Positions 50,231 through 60,021 are shown, counted from the first letter of the stretch. The stretch is 64,000 nt of DNA from Dyadobacter sp. MSC1_007 (GCF_023667495.1 NZ_JAMOZL010000012.1:186001-250000); one strand, 5' to 3'. A program made the numbers and translations. Notes: generated by a model not told the origin, from the letters alone.

Positions 50231-52624
50231 CTATTCGGATCTCGTGACTTTGGCGGGGTCAGCCATTCCGGAATCCCATTTCCATTCGCGCACTTCCGGC
50301 ATGTCCAGGCCGTGTTCGTTAATATAGGCCCGGTGCCGGATGAGCTTTTCTTCCATCATTTGCGCGAGATAAGCTGCCTCAGTGGTGGTTTGGGGTAGCC
50401 TTTCGATGACTTCGCGCACGAGATGAAACCGGTCCAGGCCGTTCAGCACGGTCATATCGAAAGGCGTAGAGATTGTCCCTTCTTCCTGGTATCCTTTTAC
50501 GTGAAAATTGTTGTGATTGGTGCGGTTGTAAGTGAGCCTGTGGATGAGCCACGGGTAGCCGTGGTATGCAAACACTACGGGCTTGTCACGTGTGAAAAGC
50601 AGGTCGAAATCCCGGTCGTCCAGCCCATGCGGGTGGGCCTGGCTGGATTGCAGTTTCATCAGATCGACAACATTGACCACACGGATACGAAGCGTTGGCA
50701 GGTGCTGCCTCAAAATGGAAACAGCCGCGAGCGTTTCGAGTGTGGGTACGTCGCCCGCGCAGCCCATAACCACATCCGGATCGCTGTCATAGTCGTTGCT
50801 GGCCCATTGCCAGATGCTGATCCCCATGCTGCAATGTGCAACGGCTGCTTCAATATCGAGCCATTGAGGAGCGGGGTGTTTGCCAGCGATCATTACATTG
50901 ACATAATGCTTCGAGCGCAGACAATGGTTGGCCACCGATAGCAGACAATTGGCGTCCGGCGGCAGGTACACCCGCACGATCTCCGCTTTTTTGTTGATCA
51001 CGTGATCGATAAAGCCGGGATCCTGATGCGTAAATCCGTTGTGGTCCTGTCGCCAGACGTGCGAGGACAGAAGGTAGTTTAGCGACGCAATTTTTCGTCG
51101 CCATGGAATATCAAGGGTTACTTTCAGCCATTTGGCATGCTGATTGAACATAGAATCGATGATATGGATGAAGGCTTCATAACTATTGAAAAGCCCGTGG
51201 CGGCCGGTTAGGAGGTACCCTTCGAGCCACCCCTGACACAAATGTTCGCTGAGCACTTCCATGATACGACCTTCTGATGCCAGAAATTCATCCTCCTTAT
51301 CGATTGGCGCCACCCATTGCCTTGATGAGGTCTCAAAAACTGCTTCCAGCTTGTTGGACACGGTTTCATCTGCACCGAAAATCCTGAAATTGCGTGTTGA
51401 AGCATTGGTTTTAATGATGTCGCGTAAAAAGTGGCCGAGTGTGCTAGTATCTGAAGCCTGCTCCTTGCCCGGCGCCGAAATAGCTATCGCATACTTTCTG
51501 AAATCAGGTATTTGCAAATCCCGGAGCAACAAACCGCCGTTGGTATGCGGATTGGCGCCCATTCTGCGACTGCCCGAGGGCGCAAGCGCGGCGATATGTG
51601 CATGCAAGCGGCCCTTCGCGTCAAATAGCTCGTCGGGGCGGTAGTTTCGAAGCCATTCTTCGAGTTGAGGGAGATAATCGGGTTGAAGCGCTGGCGAGGG
51701 CAGGGGGACCTGATGCGACCGGAATGTGCCTTCGATAGCCTTATTGTCGACGGTTTTAGGGCCAGTCCATCCTTTGGGCGATCGGAGCACGATCATGGGC
51801 CATATGGGCCGCTGCACGGAGCGGGCATTCCTCGCCTCAGATTGAATGCTGTGAATTTTGGCAATTGCCTCGTCCATTGCCGAAGCCATTTGGCGGTGCA
51901 TGACCATCGGATCGTCTCCTTCGACAAAAAGTGGCTCCCAGCCGCATCCGCGCAGGAAATGGTCGAGTTCCTGGTAACTGATGCGCGCGAGAATGGCCGG
52001 GTTGGCAATTTTGTAGCCGTTTAGGTGCAGGATCGGCAACACAGCCCCGTCCGTTGCCGGGTTCAGAAATTTGTTGGAGTGCCAGGCGGCGGCCAGGGGA
52101 CCCGTTTCAGCCTCGCCGTCGCCGACGACACAGCTAACGATCAGATCAGGATTATCCAGCGCGGCGCCGAATGCGTGGCTCAAAGAATAGCCCAGTTCAC
52201 CGCCTTCGTGGATCGAACCCGGACATTCCGGCGAAACGTGGCTTGGAATTCCGCCGGGGAAGGAAAATTGTTTAAAAAGTTTTTTCAGGCCCGGTTCATC
52301 CTGGCTTACATCGGGATAGTACTCGGAATAGGTGCCTTCCAGGTAAGTGTTTGCTACCAATGCCGGCCCACCGTGCCCCGGCCCCGAAATGTAGAACATA
52401 TTAAGATCATACATTTTGATGGCCCTGTTCAAATGAGCATAGACAAAATTCTGCCCTGGCGTGGTGCCCCAATGGCCGAGAATCTTCGTTTTTACATGCT
52501 CTGGCTGTAACGGTTCACGAAGCAATGGGTTATCCAGCAAATAAAGCTGCCCCACTGAAAGATAATTGGCTGCACGCCAGTAGGCATCCAGTATTTCCAG
52601 GTCATCTGTTTGTATAGCTGTCAT
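50231..52624 (-). CDS. xfp: Xylulose-5-phosphate/fructose-6-phosphate phosphoketolase
   Basis: This 797-residue thiamine-diphosphate enzyme matches phosphoketolase length and blocks: LGHWGTTPGQNFVYAHLNRA, the ThDP-binding GDGEAETGPLAAAWHSNKFL with LNGYKIANPA, and the C-terminal PHGLDDRDFDLLFT. It splits xylulose 5-phosphate (or fructose 6-phosphate) with phosphate to acetyl phosphate and glyceraldehyde 3-phosphate (or erythrose 4-phosphate). ackA lies 11 bases upstream in the same direction, so acetyl phosphate can be turned to acetate and ATP in a phosphoketolase shunt. Confidence 0.95.
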   Translation of the reverse strand: MTAIQTDDLEILDAYWRAANYLSVGQLYLLDNPLLREPLQPEHVKTKILGHWGTTPGQNFVYAHLNRAIKMYDLNMFYISGPGHGGPALVANTYLEGTYSEYYPDVSQDEPGLKKLFKQFSFPGGIPSHVSPECPGSIHEGGELGYSLSHAFGAALDNPDLIVSCVVGDGEAETGPLAAAWHSNKFLNPATDGAVLPILHLNGYKIANPAILARISYQELDHFLRGCGWEPLFVEGDDPMVMHRQMASAMDEAIAKIHSIQSEARNARSVQRPIWPMIVLRSPKGWTGPKTVDNKAIEGTFRSHQVPLPSPALQPDYLPQLEEWLRNYRPDELFDAKGRLHAHIAALAPSGSRRMGANPHTNGGLLLRDLQIPDFRKYAIAISAPGKEQASDTSTLGHFLRDIIKTNASTRNFRIFGADETVSNKLEAVFETSSRQWVAPIDKEDEFLASEGRIMEVLSEHLCQGWLEGYLLTGRHGLFNSYEAFIHIIDSMFNQHAKWLKVTLDIPWRRKIASLNYLLSSHVWRQDHNGFTHQDPGFIDHVINKKAEIVRVYLPPDANCLLSVANHCLRSKHYVNVMIAGKHPAPQWLDIEAAVAHCSMGISIWQWASNDYDSDPDVVMGCAGDVPTLETLAAVSILRQHLPTLRIRVVNVVDLMKLQSSQAHPHGLDDRDFDLLFTRDKPVVFAYHGYPWLIHRLTYNRTNHNNFHVKGYQEEGTISTPFDMTVLNGLDRFHLVREVIERLPQTTTEAAYLAQMMEEKLIRHRAYINEHGLDMPEVREWKWDSGMADPAKVTRSE

Positions 52625-52635
52625 GATAGGAATTT

Positions 52636-53823
52636 TCAGTTTGCATTGTCTACTACGGCTTTGGTCTGCTCCGCAATAACGGCCTCTTCGTCCGTTCTGA
52701 TCACATATACGCGTACAGTGCCGACAGTCCCCGATATTTCAAATGCATTTTCCAGATTGGTTTTTTCATCGATTGAAATACCCAGGAATCCAAGTCCGTG
52801 GCAAATTTTTGCCCGTATCTCAGGGAAATTCTCACCGATGCCGCCAGAAAAGACCAGAGCGTCCAATCCGCCCAATGGCCCGCAAAGACTGCAAAGCGCT
52901 TTTTGAGCCTGGTAGCAAAACAGATCGACAGCCAAACGGGCGCGTGGATCCGTTTTGTAAAATTTCAGCAGCTCACCCATGTCCGGGCTTGTCCCCGAAA
53001 CGCCAAATAACCCGGATTCCGATTGTATCAGTTTTTCCACCTCAGGCAGTTTCATTTCTTCTGATCGCATAAGATAGGTCAGGATGCCCGGATCCAGGTC
53101 TCCCGGCCGCGTGCCCATCATCAACCCGCCTTCCGGGGTAAATCCCATCGTCGTATCAATGCTTTTCATGTTTTTGACGGCGGTCATGCTCGCCCCATTG
53201 CCCAGGTGCGCTATAATAAGCCGCCCGGATGCGATCTTTTCTCCCGCTTTTTCTTGCAGTGCTCCAAGCAAATAGGTGCATGATAAACCGTGAAAGCCGT
53301 AGCGGACGATTCCCTTTCGGGTCAGTGCGGCGGGTAATGGTATCGTCCGTGCAAGTTCGGGCAGGCCGTTATGGAAGGCTGTGTCAAAGCACGCCACATG
53401 AAGCGCCTGCGGCAGCGCCTTTCTCAGGCTGTTCAGCATGGCTAAAGCCGCCGTCATGTGTATGGGTGCGAGTATTTTGTTTTCTTTAATTTCGGAGAAG
53501 ACGGTATCGCTGATCAGCACGGGCTCCGTGCGGCTAAGGCCGTGGACAATCCGATGTCCGACAGCGATAATTGCATTCAAGAGGTCGGTCTTATCCAGGA
53601 AAGCAACAATGGCTGCGGATGCCTCGTCAATATCCCCCGCCTTGACGGGCTCCGAAAGCGCTTTTGGGACCTGCAAGATGATCGCCGAACGATCACTGGC
53701 AATGTGGTCGACTTTACCTTTGGCGACCAGCTGCCCCGGTTCCTGATAAACAGCGAACTTAATGCTCGATGAGCCGCAGTTAATAGCCAATATTAAGGGG
53801 TTGTCGTTGGCCATGGCTGTCAT
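52636..53823 (-). CDS. ackA: Acetate kinase
   Basis: This 395-residue enzyme has the acetokinase blocks LILAINCGSSSIKFAVY, GHRIVHGL, RYGFHGLSCTYLLGAL, LGNGASMTAV, the TTMGFTPEGGLMMGTRPGDL block, and VFSGGIGEN. It converts acetyl phosphate and ADP to acetate and ATP. ATG at 53823 is used; an ATG three codons later (MANDNP) is an alternative. It is the first gene of an operon with the phosphoketolase 11 bases downstream. No pta gene is next to it. The upstream 245 bases to the divergent kinase gene show no further gene. Confidence 0.95.
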   Translation of the reverse strand: MTAMANDNPLILAINCGSSSIKFAVYQEPGQLVAKGKVDHIASDRSAIILQVPKALSEPVKAGDIDEASAAIVAFLDKTDLLNAIIAVGHRIVHGLSRTEPVLISDTVFSEIKENKILAPIHMTAALAMLNSLRKALPQALHVACFDTAFHNGLPELARTIPLPAALTRKGIVRYGFHGLSCTYLLGALQEKAGEKIASGRLIIAHLGNGASMTAVKNMKSIDTTMGFTPEGGLMMGTRPGDLDPGILTYLMRSEEMKLPEVEKLIQSESGLFGVSGTSPDMGELLKFYKTDPRARLAVDLFCYQAQKALCSLCGPLGGLDALVFSGGIGENFPEIRAKICHGLGFLGISIDEKTNLENAFEISGTVGTVRVYVIRTDEEAVIAEQTKAVVDNAN

Positions 53824-54068
53824 TTTTTCTCCCGGCTGTTCTTTTCTTAACCATTTTCCTCTGGCTTTACTTAAAAGTCGGGGGAAACACTAAAATCGTG
53901 CCTCATTTATTATATGAACGGGCCAATTGCTACGGGTTTTTGCTCAAAGCCGTCTTGAACTGAAATCCATTCCCTGTAAAATGAAGTTCATCAGAAAAAT
54001 AAGGAGATTTGCCACTAGTCTGCGGCTAATATTCTAATTTCCTGCCCTCAACGAGCTCGCTGCTGCTA

Positions 54069-55094
54069 ATGCGCCGGATAAAAGGATACAGTGTAAAACA
54101 TTCCCTTATTTTCTTCTTTTCATCACTGCTTTACGCATTGTGCCAGATGTTGTTGAGCAACATTGTCATGGAGGATGATTTATGGAGCAAATTTCACATC
54201 CAATTGACGGCCCACTACATCGTTGTCTTCACGATGTGTGTGGCAGATTACAAGTTGTTGACATTCTTGAACAAGCATATACCTTATTCAAAGAATATCC
54301 TGTACCGTATCATCGCAGATCTGACAGGACTATTTGTGATATGCCTGACTTTACTATGGGTCTTCGATTTTGTGATTTATGATGTATTGCTTATTTCCAG
54401 GGTAGGAATGCCCTCGTTTGCAACCAAATTCGCTTTGGGAATACTTACCAATGCGCCAATAGTGCTCGTGTTCGAATTGATATATTATTTTCAGTCCGAG
54501 CAAAAAGCCATTGCTGACTCCGAAAAAGCGAAACGAGAAGTATTGTTATTCCAGCACGAAACATTAAAAGCACAATTGAACCCGCATTTTTTGTTTAATT
54601 CATTAAATGTGCTCTCTTCCTTAATATACCTCAATCCACAAAACGCCAACAAGTTTACAAAGGCTCTTTCGAAGACCTACCGGTATGTGCTTTCACTTAA
54701 CCAGCAACCGGCAACAACGGTTGCGGAAGAACTGGATGCGCTTGATTCCTACATTTTCCTGATGGAGATGCGTTTCGAAAATTCTTTTACTTTAACAATC
54801 AAGAAGGTAGCTGAGTCTGAAAAAAAGAACATAATTCCCCTAACCATGCAATTGCTTTTGGAGAATGCATTCAAGCACAATATAGCAACTGAGGAATCAC
54901 CGTTGGATATACAGATTACGATTGGTGACCAGTATATTACTGTAGAAAACAATATCCAGCCATCCAGTAATACAGATAAAAGCGGCATTGGACTTAAATA
55001 CCTTACAAAGCAATATATGCTGTATGGTAAAGAAGTCCTCGTAGAGAATACCGGACATCAATTCACTGTAAAAGTCCCTTATATTCAATCATGA
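54069..55094 (+). CDS. LytS/YehU-type sensor histidine kinase (second pair)
   Basis: This 341-residue membrane kinase has four hydrophobic segments in its first 150 residues (for example LIFFFSSLLYALCQMLL and LTGLFVICLTLLWVFDFV). The phospho-acceptor box QLNPHFLFNSLNVLSSLIYL and the N-box LLENAFKHN follow. It overlaps the response regulator gene by four bases. Its domain pattern matches the pair at 17618-19470, so the two pairs are paralogous systems. The signal is unknown. Confidence 0.92.
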   Translation: MRRIKGYSVKHSLIFFFSSLLYALCQMLLSNIVMEDDLWSKFHIQLTAHYIVVFTMCVADYKLLTFLNKHIPYSKNILYRIIADLTGLFVICLTLLWVFDFVIYDVLLISRVGMPSFATKFALGILTNAPIVLVFELIYYFQSEQKAIADSEKAKREVLLFQHETLKAQLNPHFLFNSLNVLSSLIYLNPQNANKFTKALSKTYRYVLSLNQQPATTVAEELDALDSYIFLMEMRFENSFTLTIKKVAESEKKNIIPLTMQLLLENAFKHNIATEESPLDIQITIGDQYITVENNIQPSSNTDKSGIGLKYLTKQYMLYGKEVLVENTGHQFTVKVPYIQS

Positions 55095-55846
55095 ATTATC
55101 TGATAGTAGAAGATGAGCGGTTTGCGTACGAAGAACTGAAACGAATGATGACCGAATTACGTCCCGGTTATATATTGGAGAAACGGACGAAATCGGTCAT
55201 CGACACGATAGCGTTCCTTAAAACTTCTGACGTTGATTTAATTTTAATGGACATTCGCCTCGCTGATGGAAACTGCTTCGAGATATTCAACCATGTAGAG
55301 GTAATCACTCCCGTTATATTCACTACCGCTTACGATGAACATGCAATCAAAGCGTTCAAACTCAACAGCATTGATTACCTGCTAAAACCGTTCGATGAGA
55401 AGGAACTGGAGTCGGCATTAAATAAGTTTGAGAATATTTTCCATAACCATTCTTATAAAGCGGGCCGTAAGAATTTTGAACAAATATTACCTGCCAGAGC
55501 AAAAAACCGTTTCCTGATATCAAAAGGAGAAAATTATCATTACATAGAAACAAAGGATATCGCTCATTTTTATAGCGAGGAAGGAGTGGTATTCCTGCAC
55601 ACATTCGGCGACAAACGGCATATCGTTAACTATACGCTGGATCAGATAGAACAGCAGCTCGACAACCGCCTGTTCTTTCGTGTGTCACGCAACTGCATTG
55701 GCAATGTAAAAGCCATTGAGAACGTTGCCAAATATTTCAACAGCCGCTTGCAACTTTCCTTTTCCCCCGCCTGCCCTCACGAAGTGCTGGTAAGCCGGAT
55801 ACGTGTTCCGGACTTTCTGAAATGGATGGACGGCGTTCTTGAATAA
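55091..55846 (+). CDS. LytTR-family response regulator (second pair)
   Basis: This 251-residue regulator has an N-terminal receiver (VEDERFAYEE, phospho-aspartate in LILMDIRLADG, LLKPFDEKEL) and a LytTR DNA-binding domain (FLISKGENYHYIETKDIAHF, FFRVSRNCIGNV). It is translated with the kinase through the ATGA overlap. An outer-membrane protein gene follows 132 bases downstream and is a possible target. Confidence 0.93.
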   Translation: MNYLIVEDERFAYEELKRMMTELRPGYILEKRTKSVIDTIAFLKTSDVDLILMDIRLADGNCFEIFNHVEVITPVIFTTAYDEHAIKAFKLNSIDYLLKPFDEKELESALNKFENIFHNHSYKAGRKNFEQILPARAKNRFLISKGENYHYIETKDIAHFYSEEGVVFLHTFGDKRHIVNYTLDQIEQQLDNRLFFRVSRNCIGNVKAIENVAKYFNSRLQLSFSPACPHEVLVSRIRVPDFLKWMDGVLE

Positions 55847-55978
55847 ATTCCATTCTGCGCATACTGCATTTCACCTTGCAGATTCTGAACTCCATGGTTT
55901 ATGACTTTCTGCATTGCATTACTCAGCACATTTTTGCTGCGAAATACAACAAATGTAAACGCCAGTAAAAATTTAGTC

Positions 55979-56905
55979 ATGAAGTCAATAGCATTATTTA
56001 CAGCAGCACTCGGGCTCCTGTTGTGCGTGAACGCGAATGCGCAACAAGTTTCTTTTAAGACAGAATTCATCGGAAATTCAGGCTATTGGTTTCTGCCAAA
56101 TGGCGATAAGCCAAGAGAAAAAATTGGTGATAGCAAAGGTTCCTCTATAGTTTATCAGGGAGCGGTCAATATGCCGCTATCAACGAAAATGAATGAGAAT
56201 AATCGCCCGACTGCCTGGGGCGTTGGTATTAGCGGAGCATACGCATCACTGAATAATGAGAATTTCAACGACGGTATGGTATCGGAAATTATGAACTTAC
56301 AAGTTGGAATTTACCACCTGCGACCGCTAAGTGAGAAATGGTCGATGAGGGCCAGCGTGGGCATGGGCGTATTCACTCCGTCGACGAATTTTTCCAGAAT
56401 CAGGTTTAAAAATGCCCTTGGAAGTGCAGGAATTGTTTTTATCCGTCACCTAAAACCCAATTTGGCCGTAGGTGGAGGCTTGGCTGTAAACAGCTCGTTA
56501 GGATATCCGATGGTATTTCCAGCCGTCTATGTAAACTGGAAACACCAGGGGAAATTCAATGTCAATGCTGAATTGATCGATGGTTTGGACGTTTCGGCCA
56601 GCTATAAATTCAATCACTTTTTAAAGCTATCGTGGGCTTTTGAAATGAACGGACAAATGGCCTTGTTAGAAAAAGAGGGTAAAGATGTCATATTCTCACA
56701 TCAATATATAGTTACCGGGCTTCGTCCGGAAATTAAGTTAGGTAAAACCGGATTGACAATGTCTGCTATGGTTGGTTTTAACCTATACCGTCCGGCATCG
56801 TATAGCGACAGAACTTTGAAAGGCATGTTTGCTTCCAATAATGACTATTATTTTGCTGCATCTCCCTATGCGTCTGTCGGGTTAAAATGGGATTTTAAGC
56901 CATAA
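55979..56905 (+). CDS. DUF6268-like outer-membrane beta-barrel protein
   Basis: This 308-residue protein has a signal peptide (KSIALFTAALGLLLCVNANA) and alternating amphipathic strands (AWGVGISGAYASLNN, WSMRASVGMGVFTPS, NLAVGGGLAVNSS), and it ends in SVGLKWDFKP, a barrel-like ending. It resembles DUF6268 outer-membrane proteins. The ATG at 55979 begins the signal peptide; an upstream in-frame ATG at 55901 is less likely. It follows the second LytS/LytTR pair. Confidence 0.75.
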   Translation: MKSIALFTAALGLLLCVNANAQQVSFKTEFIGNSGYWFLPNGDKPREKIGDSKGSSIVYQGAVNMPLSTKMNENNRPTAWGVGISGAYASLNNENFNDGMVSEIMNLQVGIYHLRPLSEKWSMRASVGMGVFTPSTNFSRIRFKNALGSAGIVFIRHLKPNLAVGGGLAVNSSLGYPMVFPAVYVNWKHQGKFNVNAELIDGLDVSASYKFNHFLKLSWAFEMNGQMALLEKEGKDVIFSHQYIVTGLRPEIKLGKTGLTMSAMVGFNLYRPASYSDRTLKGMFASNNDYYFAASPYASVGLKWDFKP

Positions 56906-56916
56906 AAATCAAAGAG

Positions 56917-57705
56917 TTAATCGCCAAGATCGATGCCTGCAATGAAATCAGTTGCTTTGAATCTAAGTTTAGCCTGAACCGCCTCGCGGATAGTGCTGTA
57001 AATAGCCTCATCCAGTGTACCAACGCGTGAACAGAATTCCAGGGTTGTTGTGGTTTTGGATGATTTAAAGAACAGGATCTGCTTGATTGTATCGGATGAC
57101 GTGATCAAAAAAGTGCCTAATTGAAGAGCTACCGTGTTATTCACTTCTTTGGCTACCCCGATCTGGAATGCGCCTTTTGTTGCGGTATGTGTATTTTTCT
57201 CGAATGCGATGAATTTTCCGCTGCTCGCGCTGAGGCCCTTGATGGCATCCAGAGTCTTGCTGATAATGGGCACGAGGGCCGATCCGCCAACAGCGCTTGC
57301 GACGAGATCAATAATGGCTTTGTCTACCTCAATGGTGGTGCCTTGCGAAGTGAAAGGTGTGAAACTTGCGGATTGCATAGCCCAGCCAATGTTACTAAGC
57401 ACTTTCACAAATTCTTCATACCATTCTTTTATCTGCTCTTCTTCCGGAAACTTTTTGTTGGCAGCAAGTTGCGCTAACAATACGGAATGCAGGACATCCT
57501 GCCGACGTTGTTCTGACACTTCCGATACGAACGACACCAAACTCTTGTCATTCATGAACGATTGTTCGACATCCGTTTTGGTCGCGAGCTCTGTGGTTGT
57601 GAGATCTCTGGCAACTAGCTCACGTTCATTTTCACTGATAAATGACTCTCGGGAATTTTGCAGCGCAAGATCCTGAATGTATTTCCTTGGGTCGTTGATG
57701 TCCAT
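56917..57705 (-). CDS. Cytosolic protein of unknown function
   Basis: This 262-residue protein has no signal peptide or membrane span. Its N-terminal half is helical and charged (SENERELVARDLTTTELATK, KKFPEEEQIKEWYEEFVKVL). The C-terminal half is beta-rich, with FIAFEKNTHTATKGAFQIGV and a Ser/Thr-rich SSKTTTTLEFCSRVGT. A glycine-rich stretch in the middle (VASAVGGSALVPIISKTLDA) may be a linker or a hydrophobic patch. No family was recognised. It is convergent with the outer-membrane protein gene and lies alone. Confidence 0.6.
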   Translation of the reverse strand: MDINDPRKYIQDLALQNSRESFISENERELVARDLTTTELATKTDVEQSFMNDKSLVSFVSEVSEQRRQDVLHSVLLAQLAANKKFPEEEQIKEWYEEFVKVLSNIGWAMQSASFTPFTSQGTTIEVDKAIIDLVASAVGGSALVPIISKTLDAIKGLSASSGKFIAFEKNTHTATKGAFQIGVAKEVNNTVALQLGTFLITSSDTIKQILFFKSSKTTTTLEFCSRVGTLDEAIYSTIREAVQAKLRFKATDFIAGIDLGD

Positions 57706-57780
57706 TGTTAGATTTAGTTAAAGGGTTATGACATAAGTCAATATAGAAAACTATTTCATTGGTTATAGGAAGCAATAGCA

Positions 57781-60021
57781 TTATCGCTGGATCACAAGCT
57801 TCCGCGTTTCGTCTCCAATTCTTACAAAAAATAATCCCGCCGGAAGCGTTTGAATATCAATGGGTGTAGCGCCTTTGAGTTCCTTTTTTAGCAACAATTG
57901 ACCTTCAATATTTGAAATGGACACCTCGCTATTGGCTCCCGGGTTTTTCACAAATAGCTGGTTTTGAGCTGGGTTCGGATATATATCAATCATCTCCGCA
58001 TCATTTTTAACCGAAATAATACTGGAATACTCGAAAGTGCCGTCGAAGCGGTCCCGCTCCGGCGTACCGGCCGCGCGGTCCAGCTGTTTCAGGCGGTAGT
58101 AATTTACCGCGAATGGCTTCCGGTCTGTAAAATCGTATTTCCTGACTTCACTAACATCCCCGCTGCCGTCGACAAAGCCGATTTTTTCAAACTTTTTGGC
58201 ATCCGCGCTCCTTTCGATTTCAAAACCTGCATTGTTTTCTTCGCCGGCCGTTTTCCAGTTTAGTAGAACGGCATTGCCTTGCTGTTGACCAGTGAAACTG
58301 ATCAGCCTGACGGGAAGCGCTGTGCAATCTGTTCCGGATGCCTGATCACCGGAGATGCTCCAACCTTTGGTGGTAATCAGATTGGAACGGGCCGCCACTG
58401 CATTGGTGCCATACGGTCGCTGAAATGCGCCGAGAGCCCGATTGTCGGGCGTGAGCGGGTTGCTGCTCCACCCGATCAGCGAGGCGCTATAATTGGGGCA
58501 GTCCAGGCCGCTGTCATTCAGCATATTGCCCAGGTCGACGGCTGCATTCAAAGTCCAGTCGCCGATGGAGTGGTTGAAGGCTTGGGCACTGAAAAACATG
58601 CTGCCCATATTCGTCACGGCAGTTACATTCCATGCGCCGATGGCCTGGTTAAACTTGGTGGCTCCCTGGAACATACTGAACATGGTGGTTACTTTGGCCG
58701 TGTTCCAGGTTCCAATAGGCTGGTTAAAGGCCGGGGCGCTCAAAAACATAGAGCTCATGTCCGTTACGTTGCCGGTGTTCCAGGTACCGATCGGCTGATT
58801 GAATACAGTGGCATTTTCAAACAAGCTCTTCATATTGGTTACCTTGGCGGTATTCCAAGCTCCGACGGGCAGGTTAAACACATAAGCGCCAGCGAGCATT
58901 GCGTTCATGTTCGTTACATTGGCGGTATTCCAGGCGCCAATAGGCTGGTTAAATGACTGGGCGTTCGCCAGCATAATGTTCATATCCGTCACGCTACCGG
59001 TGTTCCATGCGCCAATGGGCTGATTGAAGAGCGTGTTATTAAAAAACATACCCTTCATCGTAGTGACTTTGGCGGTATTCCAGCTGCCGACCGGCTGGTT
59101 GAACTGGCAGTCCTGGAACATGAAACTCATATCGATTACATTACCGGTGTCCCAGCCGCCGATCGGTTGGTTAAAAACCTGGGCGTTGTAAAACATTAGG
59201 CTCATGTCCGCCACGGCGGCGGTATTCCATGTACCGATGGGTTGGTTAAATACCGAGGCATTCAGAAACATACCCTTCATGTCAGTTACTTTGGCGGTAT
59301 TCCACGTTCCGATGGGTTGGTTAAAGGCCTTGGCATCCGCAAACATGGCATTCATACTCGTCACGTTGGCGGTGTTCCAACTTCCGATGGGCTGGTTAAA
59401 TGCCGAGGCATTCAAAAACATGCCGCTCATGCTGGCCACATTGGCAGTATTCCATGTTCCAATGGCCTGGTTGAAAGCAGAAGCATTTTCAAATATGGAA
59501 GTCATATTCATTACGCTAGCAGTGTTCCAGGCACCTATGTTGGCCGGGCCGTTCAACACCTTGCATCCGGAGAACATCCGTGCCATGTTGGTAACCAGGC
59601 TCAGATTGGGTACATCGGTTGCGGTGATTTGCAAATTAGAGCAACCAAGGAAGGCTACCGACATATTTGTCCAGACGGTCGTTCCCCATTGCCGGATATC
59701 AATCAGCCGTTCCGCATCACCACCTATGCCTACAATAATGTTGCTGAAATTGGTGGGGCTGATGCTGACGTCGATCGTAGCGCCCGCAGGCAGCCCGGTG
59801 ATAATGCATATCGGTCCGGTAAATGTCCCCGATCCCGAGGCGCTACCTGGCGAAACTTCGGTCCAGGAATAACCGACCGGCCCGGTGGAATTGATGACAA
59901 AACGGAGCTGCGTAGGTCCAGACCCGATATTGGTCATGTTCCATCGGGTAATAAAATCATTTTGGGCAAATGCCTCGGTGGTTAGTAACAATGCCAGTAG
60001 TAAGTAGAGCAGTTTTTTCAT
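57781..60021 (-). CDS. BspA-like (DUF285) repeat surface protein with T9SS domain
   Basis: This 746-residue protein has a signal peptide (KKLLYLLLALLLTTEAFAQ) and about 14 tandem repeats of 25 residues (residues 157-504) of the type FNQPIGTWNTAKVTDMKGMF. These are the DUF285/BspA leucine-rich-like units. A linker domain follows, and a T9SS C-terminal domain (IDIYPNPAQNQLFVKN, IQTLPAGLFFVRIG, KLVIQR) sends it to the surface. BspA-type proteins bind host or matrix proteins in other bacteria; the partner here is unknown. One repeat (around residue 300) lacks one residue, so units are not identical. Confidence 0.92.
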   Translation of the reverse strand: MKKLLYLLLALLLTTEAFAQNDFITRWNMTNIGSGPTQLRFVINSTGPVGYSWTEVSPGSASGSGTFTGPICIITGLPAGATIDVSISPTNFSNIIVGIGGDAERLIDIRQWGTTVWTNMSVAFLGCSNLQITATDVPNLSLVTNMARMFSGCKVLNGPANIGAWNTASVMNMTSIFENASAFNQAIGTWNTANVASMSGMFLNASAFNQPIGSWNTANVTSMNAMFADAKAFNQPIGTWNTAKVTDMKGMFLNASVFNQPIGTWNTAAVADMSLMFYNAQVFNQPIGGWDTGNVIDMSFMFQDCQFNQPVGSWNTAKVTTMKGMFFNNTLFNQPIGAWNTGSVTDMNIMLANAQSFNQPIGAWNTANVTNMNAMLAGAYVFNLPVGAWNTAKVTNMKSLFENATVFNQPIGTWNTGNVTDMSSMFLSAPAFNQPIGTWNTAKVTTMFSMFQGATKFNQAIGAWNVTAVTNMGSMFFSAQAFNHSIGDWTLNAAVDLGNMLNDSGLDCPNYSASLIGWSSNPLTPDNRALGAFQRPYGTNAVAARSNLITTKGWSISGDQASGTDCTALPVRLISFTGQQQGNAVLLNWKTAGEENNAGFEIERSADAKKFEKIGFVDGSGDVSEVRKYDFTDRKPFAVNYYRLKQLDRAAGTPERDRFDGTFEYSSIISVKNDAEMIDIYPNPAQNQLFVKNPGANSEVSISNIEGQLLLKKELKGATPIDIQTLPAGLFFVRIGDETRKLVIQR
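58510..59553 (-). repeat. 75-bp coding tandem repeats of the BspA-like protein
   Basis: The repeated 25-residue unit appears in DNA as a 75-bp period, about 14 times, with the conserved core FNQPIG.WNT. Units are diverged in third codon positions rather than identical, which indicates old amplification or selection for protein sequence. Confidence 0.8.

Noticed and set aside
58510..59553. Possible CRISPR array because of regular repeats
   Set aside because: The period is 75 bp, in frame, without distinct spacers, and it codes for BspA units.
59204..59985. Long plus-strand open frames opposite the BspA-like gene
   Set aside because: They are produced by the 75-bp repeats on the other strand and have repetitive sequence without protein features.
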